Below, one piece after another: positions 43,270-49,942 of a DNA stretch of 49,942 bases (position 1 is its first letter; each line of letters starts with the position of its first letter). Position numbers and translations under genes: made by a program. Below the pieces are notes generated by a model. The model made no database searches, was not told where the DNA came from, and saw only the letters and a program-made list of their open reading frames with translations. The DNA comes from JBPBPI01 sp050954885 (GTDB taxonomy: Bacteria > Pseudomonadota > Alphaproteobacteria > Caedimonadales > Caedimonadaceae). The DNA lies in assembly GCA_050954885.1 (NCBI GenBank), contig JBPBPI010000103.1, forward strand, positions 1-49,942, written 5' to 3'.

Positions 43270-44274
43270 ATGGCTCAAGCACAAGAAAATACCTCAACAA
43301 TCACGGTGCGCGAAGCGTTACGAGACGCCATGGCCGAAGAAATGCGTCGCAATGAAGGCGTATTTTTATTAGGCGAAGAGGTCGCTGAATACCAAGGTGC
43401 GTATAAGGTCAGCCAAGGTTTGCTGAATGAATTTGGTGCCAAACGTGTGGTTGACTCGCCCATTTGTGAATATGGTTTTGCAGGTCTTGGCGTCGGTGCT
43501 GCTTTCGGTGGCCTTCGTCCCATTATTGAATTTATGACCTTTAACTTTGGTATGCAAGCCATTGATCATATCATCAACAGTGCTGCTAAAACACTTTATA
43601 TGTCTGGTGGTCAGATGGGTTGTCCTATCGTGTTCCGAGGACCAAATGGAGCGGCCAAACGGGTTGGTGCGCAACATTCCCAATGTTTTGCCAGTTGGTA
43701 TGCCCACTGTCCTGGTTTAAAGGTGGTAGCACCATATGACGCCAGTGACGCCAAGGGTTTATTAAAATCTGCGATTCGCGATCCCAATCCTGTGGTGTTT
43801 CTTGAAAATGAAATGTTGTATGGAGTGTCCTTTCCAAAGCCCGAAGCCGAAGATCATCTGGTGCCACTAGGGCAGGCAAAGATTGTTCGTGCCGGAAAAG
43901 ATGTCACCATCACCGCTTTTTCATTCATGGTTAAATTAGCTTTGGACGCTGCGGAACAATTGGCACAACAAGGTATCGATGCCGAGGTCATTGACTTGAG
44001 AACACTGCGTCCTCTCGATATGCCGACCATTATCACCTCTTTAATGAAAACCAATCGCTTGGTAACTCTTGAAGAAGGATGGGCTTATGCGGGCATTGGG
44101 TCTGAAATCATGGCTCAAGTAATGGAGCAAGCTTTTGATCATTTGGACGCCCCAGTATTGCGTGTCACAGGTGCCGATGTTCCTATGCCTTATGCAGAAA
44201 ATTTGGTTAATTTAACGATGCCTCAAATTCATCAAGTGATTGATGCCGTGAAACAAGTGTGTTATCGAAGTTAA
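43270..44274 (+). CDS. pdhB: Pyruvate dehydrogenase E1 component subunit beta
   Basis: Second half of E1; completes the TPP site. 334 residues: ITVREALRDAMAEEM opening, LLGEEVAEYQGAYKV, CEYGFAGLGVGAA, the FNFGMQAIDHIINSAAK helix and RGPNGAAKRVGAQHSQ. In many alphaproteobacteria E1-beta carries an N-terminal lipoyl domain; here it is absent, so E2 carries the only visible lipoyl domain. Follows pdhA by 17 bases. Its stop codon overlaps the AAAAGGCAC element upstream of pdhC. Confidence 0.95.
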   Translation: MAQAQENTSTITVREALRDAMAEEMRRNEGVFLLGEEVAEYQGAYKVSQGLLNEFGAKRVVDSPICEYGFAGLGVGAAFGGLRPIIEFMTFNFGMQAIDHIINSAAKTLYMSGGQMGCPIVFRGPNGAAKRVGAQHSQCFASWYAHCPGLKVVAPYDASDAKGLLKSAIRDPNPVVFLENEMLYGVSFPKPEAEDHLVPLGQAKIVRAGKDVTITAFSFMVKLALDAAEQLAQQGIDAEVIDLRTLRPLDMPTIITSLMKTNRLVTLEEGWAYAGIGSEIMAQVMEQAFDHLDAPVLRVTGADVPMPYAENLVNLTMPQIHQVIDAVKQVCYRS

Positions 44275-44291
44275 AAGGCACACGCTATAAT
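44263..44291 (+). promoter_or_regulatory. Candidate internal promoter of pdhC with AAAAGGCACACGC element
   Basis: AAAAGGCACACGC (44273-44285) runs directly into TATAAT (44286-44291), about 28 bases before the pdhC start. It differs from the bamE and recO elements at one base (C for T) before the -10. The ATGA-N5-TCAT dyad is not present here; the -35 region reads TATCGA. Confidence 0.5.
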
Positions 44292-44319
44292 AATTTGTCC
44301 TTTGTGGAGAGAAAAGTAC

Positions 44320-45645
44320 ATGCCGATAGAAATTTTAATGCCAGCTCTTTCCCCCACCATGAGTGAGGGAAATCTTGTTAAATGGCATAAAAAAGAAGGG
44401 GATGATATTAAATCAGGTCAAGTTTTGGCAGAAATTGAAACTGATAAAGCCACCATGGAAATTGAAGCTGTAGATGAGGGGAAACTGGGTCGCATTGTGA
44501 TACCCGAAGGCACAGAAAAAGTTCCTGTCAATGCACTTATTGGTATTATTCTTGAAGAAGGCGAAGACGAAAGTGCTTTAAATGAAGTTGTTAAATCAAC
44601 ACCGCAGCCACAAGAATCTCAAGCCACGATGTCAGCAAAACCGGCTGATATACCGGCTGAAGCACCTATACAACACGATAAAACAGAGGTTTCTACATTT
44701 GCCGCCAAAAATAGTTCCACAACAGTTTTATCAGAAAATTCTTCAGAACGTTTATTTGCAACGCCACTCGCACGACGTATCGCCAGTCAAAGCGACATTG
44801 ATTTGCAAAGGATCACTGGTACAGGGCCTCGGGGTCGAATTATTAAACTTGATGTCGAAAATTATGCCTTATCAGATGAGGCTCAAAATACGCAACCAAC
44901 TTTGTCTGGTAAATCTGACACATCTTCAACATCAGTTTTTAATTCTCTTGCTTTAGATGCACCATATGAATCCATTAAACTTACCAATATTCGTCGCGTT
45001 ATTGCACAACGTTTAACTGAATCTAAACAAACGGTTCCTCATTTTTATTTATCTGTTGATTGTGAAATTGATGACTTGTTAAAAATGCGCCAACAGATTA
45101 ATCAGCATCTTGAAAATCATCAAAAAATATCTGTCAACGATTTTGTGATTAAAGCAATCGCCATGTCTTTGCGCAAAGTGCCTGAAGCCAACGCTGCTTG
45201 GGGCGAAGATCACATCAAGCTGTTTGATCGCGCCGATGTGTCTATCGCTGTGGCATCTGAAAGTGGTTTAATCACGCCAATTATTCGGGCGGCTGATCAA
45301 AAATCTTTGGGACAAATTGCCATTGAAAGCAAAGAACTGATCGCTAAAGCCCGGGCAGGCAAGTTAAAACCGCAAGAATTTCAAGGGGGAACCTTCAGTC
45401 TTTCTAACTTAGGCATGTTTGGCATTCGCCAATTTTCAGCCATCGTTAATCCGCCCCAAGGATGTATCTTGGCAGTTGGTGCTGGTGAAGCTCGTCCTGT
45501 GGTTAAAGACAATAAAATTGAGATTGCCACCGTTATGACGTGTACTTTGTCGGTCGATCACCGCGTGGTTGATGGCGCAGTGGGAGCTGAATTCTTGAAA
45601 CATTTTAAAGGTTTTATCACCTGTCCTATGACATTTGTTCTCTAG
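44320..45645 (+). CDS. pdhC: Dihydrolipoamide acetyltransferase (PDH E2)
   Basis: Core of the pyruvate dehydrogenase complex, transferring acetyl from lipoamide to CoA. About 441 residues: one lipoyl domain with Lys43 in ETDKATME, a Ser/Thr/Pro/Gln linker, the E1/E3-binding domain (FATPLARRIASQSDIDLQRITGTG), a second linker and the catalytic domain with SDADLLV-type strands and the active-site DHRVVDGAVGAEF near the C-terminus. ATG at 44320 has GGAGAG nine bases upstream; the TTG at 44302 would lie before it. No lpd (E3) gene follows; E3 must be encoded elsewhere. xerD starts 11 bases after. Confidence 0.95.
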   Translation: MPIEILMPALSPTMSEGNLVKWHKKEGDDIKSGQVLAEIETDKATMEIEAVDEGKLGRIVIPEGTEKVPVNALIGIILEEGEDESALNEVVKSTPQPQESQATMSAKPADIPAEAPIQHDKTEVSTFAAKNSSTTVLSENSSERLFATPLARRIASQSDIDLQRITGTGPRGRIIKLDVENYALSDEAQNTQPTLSGKSDTSSTSVFNSLALDAPYESIKLTNIRRVIAQRLTESKQTVPHFYLSVDCEIDDLLKMRQQINQHLENHQKISVNDFVIKAIAMSLRKVPEANAAWGEDHIKLFDRADVSIAVASESGLITPIIRAADQKSLGQIAIESKELIAKARAGKLKPQEFQGGTFSLSNLGMFGIRQFSAIVNPPQGCILAVGAGEARPVVKDNKIEIATVMTCTLSVDHRVVDGAVGAEFLKHFKGFITCPMTFVL

Positions 45646-45656
45646 ATTTAAAAGTT

Positions 45657-46649
45657 ATGACTGAAGAGATGGGTATAATACAGATCTCTCCGCCTTATCT
45701 AGACTCATTCTTGGAGATGCTTTCCGCCGAGCGAGGCTTATCCAAAAATACATGTCATGCTTACCGAACAGATCTTATAAATTATTTTAAGTATCATAGT
45801 TCAGACAATCACCCTCAAATTTGGGAAAGAAATTTAGAATTGCTAAATGAAGATGCTTTGAGTCAATATCTTCAACATCTTGAGAAAAATAGTTTGAGTG
45901 TGGCAACACGGGCGCGTCATCTTTCAACCATCAAACACTACGTTAAGTTTCTTCAACAAGAGAGTCATTTAACTCATAACTTTACAGAAAGTTTTCAAGG
46001 CCCGCGTTTGGGAAAAAGATTGCCCAAGATCCTTCATGAAGATGAAGTCGAAGATTTGTTAAAAATTGTCAGTGATTTAAAATCTGTTAATGGCATAAGA
46101 TTACATTGTTTGTTGGAAGTTTTATACGCAACAGGGATGCGCGTGTCTGAACTTTTAACCCAACAGACAACAACTGTTCTCCAAGCTTTTCGTATGCAAC
46201 AAAATTATTTAATTATTCAAGGAAAAGGACAAAAAGAGCGTATCGTTCCACTTACGGACACGGCTTTGACATCTTTAAAAGCTTATCTGAACATTCGCGA
46301 TACCTTTGAGCCAACATTTAAAACCAAGATCAAAAAAACACCTTGGCTTTTTCCTTCACGTAGTGTCCAAGGACATTTAACGCGACAAGGCTTTGCCAAA
46401 CTTTTAAAAGGTGTGGCCCAAGAAGCAGGTCTTTCCCTGACACGCGTTTCGCCTCACGTCATTCGCCATGCTTTTGCAACTCATTTGCTCAATCGTGGCG
46501 CAGACTTGCTCAGTCTTCAAAAATTGTTGGGTCATTCGGATGTCTCAACCACTGAAATCTATACTCATGTGCTGAGTGAAAAGATGGAAGATTTGGTTTT
46601 AAAGCATCACCCCTTGTCAAAGATGGAAAAACTGGTTACCACAGAATAA
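45657..46649 (+). CDS. xerD: Tyrosine recombinase XerD/XerC-type
   Basis: Site-specific recombinase that resolves chromosome dimers at dif. 330 residues: N-terminal SAM-like core-binding domain (FLEMLSAERGLSKNTCHAYRTDL) and the catalytic domain with Arg162 (GMRVSEL), Lys190 (GKGQKERIVPL), His267 and Arg270 (HVIRHAFATH), His293 (GHSDVSTTEIYTHV) and nucleophile Tyr302. The family's XerD-type LLGHSDVSTTEIYTHV ending is present, but XerC cannot be fully excluded. Lies between pdhC and accA in the same orientation; a housekeeping rather than phage integrase is favoured because of the standard length and neighbours. Confidence 0.9.
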   Translation: MTEEMGIIQISPPYLDSFLEMLSAERGLSKNTCHAYRTDLINYFKYHSSDNHPQIWERNLELLNEDALSQYLQHLEKNSLSVATRARHLSTIKHYVKFLQQESHLTHNFTESFQGPRLGKRLPKILHEDEVEDLLKIVSDLKSVNGIRLHCLLEVLYATGMRVSELLTQQTTTVLQAFRMQQNYLIIQGKGQKERIVPLTDTALTSLKAYLNIRDTFEPTFKTKIKKTPWLFPSRSVQGHLTRQGFAKLLKGVAQEAGLSLTRVSPHVIRHAFATHLLNRGADLLSLQKLLGHSDVSTTEIYTHVLSEKMEDLVLKHHPLSKMEKLVTTE

Positions 46650-46706
46650 TATGAAAGATTTTCTTCAAATTTAGAGAATTATCATAAAAGATGAAAGGTT
46701 TTATAC

Positions 46707-47663
46707 ATGGCAGCCGCATTAGACTTTGAACAAAATATTGCCGAACTTGAAACCAAGCTTGCGGATCTTCGTCATCTTTCATCTGCTAAAAATTTTAATA
46801 TCACCAAAGATGTCAGCCGCCTTGAAGATAAAGTTCATAAACTTTTACATCAAGCTTATACGCGTCTGACGCCTTGGCAAAAGGTTTTGGTGGCACGCCA
46901 CCCTGAACGACCCCATTGTTTAGATTATGTAAATAGTCTCATTGAAGATTTTACCGCTCTCGCGGGCGATCGTGCCTTTGGCGAAGATAAAGCCATTGTC
47001 AGTGGCATGGGCCGTTTTCGTGGCCAGCCCGTGATGGTTTTGGGGACAGAGAAAGGTCATGATATTGATTTACGTCTTAAACATAATTTTGGCATGCCAC
47101 GTCCAGAAGGGTATCGCAAAGCCACGCGATTGATGTCTCTCGCGGATCATTATAATCTTCCCATTATAACTCTGGTGGACACAGCCGGCGCTCATCCAGG
47201 ACGCGAAGCTGAAGAGAGGGGACAAGCCGAAGCCATCGCCCGCAGTGTTGAGATGCTTTTGCATGTCAAAGTTCCTGTGGTGACAGTGATTACCGGAGAA
47301 GGCGGATCCGGGGGCGCTATCGCCCTTGCAGTGGCAAATGAAGTTTTGATGTTAGAACATTCGATTTATTCGGTGGTCTCACCCGAAGGTTGTGCCTCTA
47401 TTTTATGGCGCAATTCAGATAAAAAGCAAGAAGCCGCTGCGGCGCAGAAGCTGACGGCTCAAGATTTAAAAGCCCTTAAAATTATTGATCATATTATCCC
47501 TGAACCTTTAGGTGGCGCACAGAGATCTCCTCAAACCGCTATCTTAACCACAGGTGATGCCATTGAAAATGCACTGAAAAGACTGGCAGACCTGAGCCCA
47601 GATCGATTATTAGAACATCGCCGTCAAAAGTTTTTATCCATGGGACGCGTTGGTTTGAATTAA
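46707..47663 (+). CDS. accA: Acetyl-CoA carboxylase carboxyltransferase subunit alpha
   Basis: Carboxyltransferase subunit that, with AccD, makes malonyl-CoA for fatty acid synthesis. 318 residues: FEQNIAELETKLADLR opening, TPWQKVLVARHPERPH, DYVNSLIEDFTALAGDR, GTEKGHDIDLRLKHNFGMPRPEGYRKA, LVDTAGAHPGREAEERGQAEAIA, and SGGAIALAVANEV (oxyanion site). AAAGG lies eight bases before the ATG. Follows xerD by 57 bases. Together with the PDH genes it connects pyruvate to fatty acid precursors. Confidence 0.96.
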   Translation: MAAALDFEQNIAELETKLADLRHLSSAKNFNITKDVSRLEDKVHKLLHQAYTRLTPWQKVLVARHPERPHCLDYVNSLIEDFTALAGDRAFGEDKAIVSGMGRFRGQPVMVLGTEKGHDIDLRLKHNFGMPRPEGYRKATRLMSLADHYNLPIITLVDTAGAHPGREAEERGQAEAIARSVEMLLHVKVPVVTVITGEGGSGGAIALAVANEVLMLEHSIYSVVSPEGCASILWRNSDKKQEAAAAQKLTAQDLKALKIIDHIIPEPLGGAQRSPQTAILTTGDAIENALKRLADLSPDRLLEHRRQKFLSMGRVGLN

Positions 47664-47682
47664 AAAATAAAAGCATTCTTAA

Positions 47683-49465
47683 TTATTCAGTATCATCATC
47701 ACTTTCGGGAAGTAAGCCACCTGATTGTGTTTGCCAAAGTTTGGCAAAATGACCGCCTTTATTCAATAGTTCATCAACGGATCCGTCTTCAACAATTTCA
47801 CCTTTGTGAAGCACAAGAATTCGGTCCATGCCTTTAAGAGTCGACAGCCGATGGGCAATCAAAAGAGCGGTCGATTTTTCAATAAGATTATTTAAACTAT
47901 CATGAATGAGCAATTCAGTTTCTGAATCTAAAGCAGCTGTGGCTTCATACTAAAATAATAATGGGCGCGCCTTTTAAAATAGCACAAGCGATGGCAATCC
48001 TTTGACGTTGGCCACCTGATAGTTTTGAACCTTTTTCACCTACAATTGTTTGGTATCCCTCTTCCATATGCCGGATAAATTCATCGCAATGCGCGCGTCG
48101 TGCCGCTTCATAAACTTCTTCATCTGTGGCGTCTAAACGACCATAACGAATATTTTCCATAATGGTTCGATGAAATAAAGCCGGTTCTTGGGGGATCATA
48201 GCAATTTGTTGTCTTAAAGAATTTCGAGTGACTTGAGAGATATCTTGGCCATCAATTAAAATACGACCTTGATCAATATCATAAAACCGCATGATTAAAT
48301 TGACAAAAGTTGACTTACCTGATCCCGAAAAACCAACCAATCCTACCTTTTGACCGGCTTCAATCTTGACAGTTTGATTTTTAAATATGCTTGAATTTTT
48401 ATCGTACTGAAATGTCACCTGATTAAACACAATTTCACCACGCTTAATTTGTAAAGCTTTAGCATCGGGAGCATCTTGAATATCATGAACTTTACTGGTC
48501 AAAGAAAAAGCTGCTTGAACCACACCAATTTCTTTAACCACATAGGTAATATTGTAAGCGCAACGCCAAACAAGCCCCATAAGATTAAAGGAACTGATGG
48601 CAATTAGAGAAATATCACCCAAAGTTACCTGTTTTTGATTCCAGCTATAAACCAAGGTTGAAAACATGATAATCACAAAGGTAAAAGACAATATACCTCT
48701 GATAATATTGAGTTCTTCAATCACCCAAGATGCACGACGTGATTTTTTAATTTCAATATCTTGATATTTTCCCAAATGATTTAATTCATGCCGCGCACGG
48801 GCAAAGATTTGGACCATCATCATACTGCTAAGACTATCAACCACTTGACCATTCAAAACAGCAATGGCTTCGGCATGAATTTCAGAAGACCTGTTGATGC
48901 GACCGACATACATAAAAGTCAAAATCAAAAAAAGAATGACCCAAACTAGTAAAATATGACCAAAAATGGGATTAACTTGATAAATGATAATGAGAGAGAT
49001 AAAAAATGTTAAAAGGATGGCAAAGAAACTGGTGATAAATGTGTCTAGAATTTGTTGGCAAGCGCGGGGCAGTTCAGAAATTTTATTAGCGATGTTGCCC
49101 GCAAAATTGTCGGTAAAGAAGCTATGGGAATGGCCTTGGGTATAATTAAATGTTTCTTCGCGAATATTTTTTCTAAATTTTGGCCAAACATACATCATGA
49201 CAATGCCCAAACTTCGCATCATCAGCTCGGTAATTAACCAAGAAATAACAAGAGCACCCAGGGGAAAGGCAAGAGCATAAAAAGGAGATTCAATACCGGG
49301 TTGCAATTTTTCAATGTCATTGACCAAAACTCTGACAAAATAAGGATAAAGAGATTCATTAATGGCCCAAATGATCATGGCGAAAGCCATGTAAGCGAAC
49401 CCGAATTTTTGTTTTTTGATAAAGTAAAAAAGAAAACTATTTAAAGTTTTGGGTAATTCAAACAT
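47683..49465 (-). pseudogene. ABC exporter (permease-ATPase), frameshifted in Walker B
   Basis: Full-length half-transporter of the MsbA/HlyB class if restored: six membrane helices (residues about 20-320), Walker A GFSGSGKST (378-386), Q-loop IPQEP, signature LSGGQ (482-486). At residue 506 the frame ends (IIILV). The downstream frame continues DEATAALDSETE...SLNNLIEKSTALLIAHRLSTLKGMDRILVLHKG to the normal end. The break is one extra base (A at 47949 on the plus strand, T in the coding strand) within the Walker B Asp codon; removing it gives 593 residues. The conserved Arg of IARAIL after the signature is Cys494. Unless the base is a sequencing error, no ATP hydrolysis is possible. Substrate unknown. 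Confidence 0.85.
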
Positions 49466-49639
49466 GACTATAAAATTAACCGATTATTTGAATAAATCAA
49501 CTGTTAAAAACAATAAAATTATCCAAATAACGTTAAATTTAAGGAAACCAACGTCGATAAAAAGCAGTATATTATTTGTGTAATTTAAGATAACATTTTT
49601 AAAATAATAAAAATTAAGGGATGCGCATTGTTACATTTT

Positions 49640-49849
49640 ATGTCTGAAAATAAGTTAAGTGCGGGATTTAAAGGTTTATTTTTTGGCCTGATCTGTTTAA
49701 TTTCTTCCCTACAAGCCACAGATAGAATAATCCCAGAAGAAGATGAAGGTACCAAGTTTGGTCTTTCAATTGATGGTTTCAATGGCAGTGGCATTCAGAA
49801 CTATATGTCTGCTTTGTGGTTAAAAAAATTAGAAGAATTACTCTTATAG
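49640..49849 (+). CDS. Small exported protein, unknown
   Basis: 69 residues from the ATG at 49640: signal peptide (KGLFFGLICLISSLQA, cleavage after residue 25 or so), then an acidic, Gly/Asn-containing tail (TDRIIPEEDEGTKFGLSID). Family not recognised. No strong ribosome binding site. A TTG at 49628 would add four residues. It may be a short secreted peptide or the start of a truncated gene; its signal peptide resembles that of the protein at 38058-38606. Confidence 0.45.
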   Translation: MSENKLSAGFKGLFFGLICLISSLQATDRIIPEEDEGTKFGLSIDGFNGSGIQNYMSALWLKKLEELLL

Positions 49850-49895
49850 CTGAATGAGGTTATGTTTTGACCTAGTCATAAGATTATGATCAAGT

Positions 49896-49923
49896 TTGTT
49901 CAAAAAGTTTAAAAGTGTATAAT
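49896..49923 (+). promoter_or_regulatory. Candidate sigma-70 promoter at the right edge
   Basis: TTGTTC (49896-49901), 16-base spacer, perfect TATAAT (49918-49923). It points out of the window, so the gene it would drive is not seen. Confidence 0.45.
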
Positions 49924-49942
49924 GAGGCAGTACATTTTCTTA

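Noticed and set aside
44273..44291. Sigma-54 promoter reading of the AAAAGGCAC element
   Set aside because: The GG and GC doublets of a -24/-12 promoter must be ten bases apart; none of the three copies has GC at that place, while all three have a good -10 hexamer.
45657..46649. XerD as a phage or island integrase
   Set aside because: Standard length, all catalytic residues, C-terminal family ending and housekeeping neighbours pdhC and accA; no tRNA target nearby.

Overview
The window is chromosomal DNA of an AT-rich alphaproteobacterium, most likely a host-associated member of the Holosporales/Rickettsiales grade. This is inferred from the lgt-midA-pgeF and rpsB-tsf-pyrH-frr-uppS-cdsA orders, a three-gene PDH cluster whose E1-beta lacks a lipoyl domain, a phasin/TetR pair, and many exported proteins of eukaryote-like or repeat type. 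Species cannot be fixed from the sequence. No tRNA, rRNA, CRISPR array or intact insertion sequence was seen.

Layout. (1) 1-5.9 kb: tail and lysis end of a prophage or gene-transfer-agent-like element (partial structural protein, two large unrecognised proteins, a frameshifted tail-tip protein, SleB-type endolysin, 3TM holin), with a drug/metabolite exporter gene on the opposite strand inside it. (2) 5.9-12.3 kb: accessory genes. These are a small membrane protein, a GyrI-like effector-binding protein, two P-loop kinases, an exported PTP-PLD-PTP operon (classical protein tyrosine phosphatases around a phospholipase-D-type enzyme; one PTP broken by a perfect 61-bp tandem duplication), a gene remnant and an exported Sel1-repeat protein. 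(3) 12.4-15.7 kb: envelope genes bamE, pgeF, midA, lgt, all on the minus strand. (4) 15.8-20.6 kb: translation and envelope operon rpsB-tsf-pyrH-frr-uppS-cdsA. (5) 20.6-25.4 kb: exported GNAT, phasin plus TetR regulator, YbjN protein, receiver-only response regulator, MBL hydrolase, membrane protein. (6) 25.5-42.2 kb: ffh-rpsP, then about 13 kb (coiled-coil exported protein, parC, recO, RND efflux pair, small exported protein, globin-MCP-PilZ sensor) separating them from rimM-trmD-rplS, with which they commonly form one operon. (7) 42.2-47.7 kb: pdhA-pdhB-pdhC, xerD, accA. (8) 47.7-49.9 kb: ABC exporter split by a single-base frameshift in Walker B, a small exported protein and a candidate promoter at the right edge.

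Working together: regions 3, 4, 6 and 7 supply core functions (protein synthesis and secretion, lipoprotein maturation, outer-membrane assembly, acetyl-CoA and malonyl-CoA supply). Regions 2 and 5 look like host-interaction or stress equipment. Three coding sequences are disrupted by small lesions, which fits either ongoing gene decay or uncorrected sequencing error. The least expected signals are a near-identical promoter element (AAAAGGCACAyGCTATwmT) upstream of bamE, recO and pdhC, with an ATGA-N5-TCAT dyad at the same distance in the first two; the exported PTP-PLD-PTP operon; and a globin-coupled sensor whose expected haem-ligand histidine is a tyrosine.
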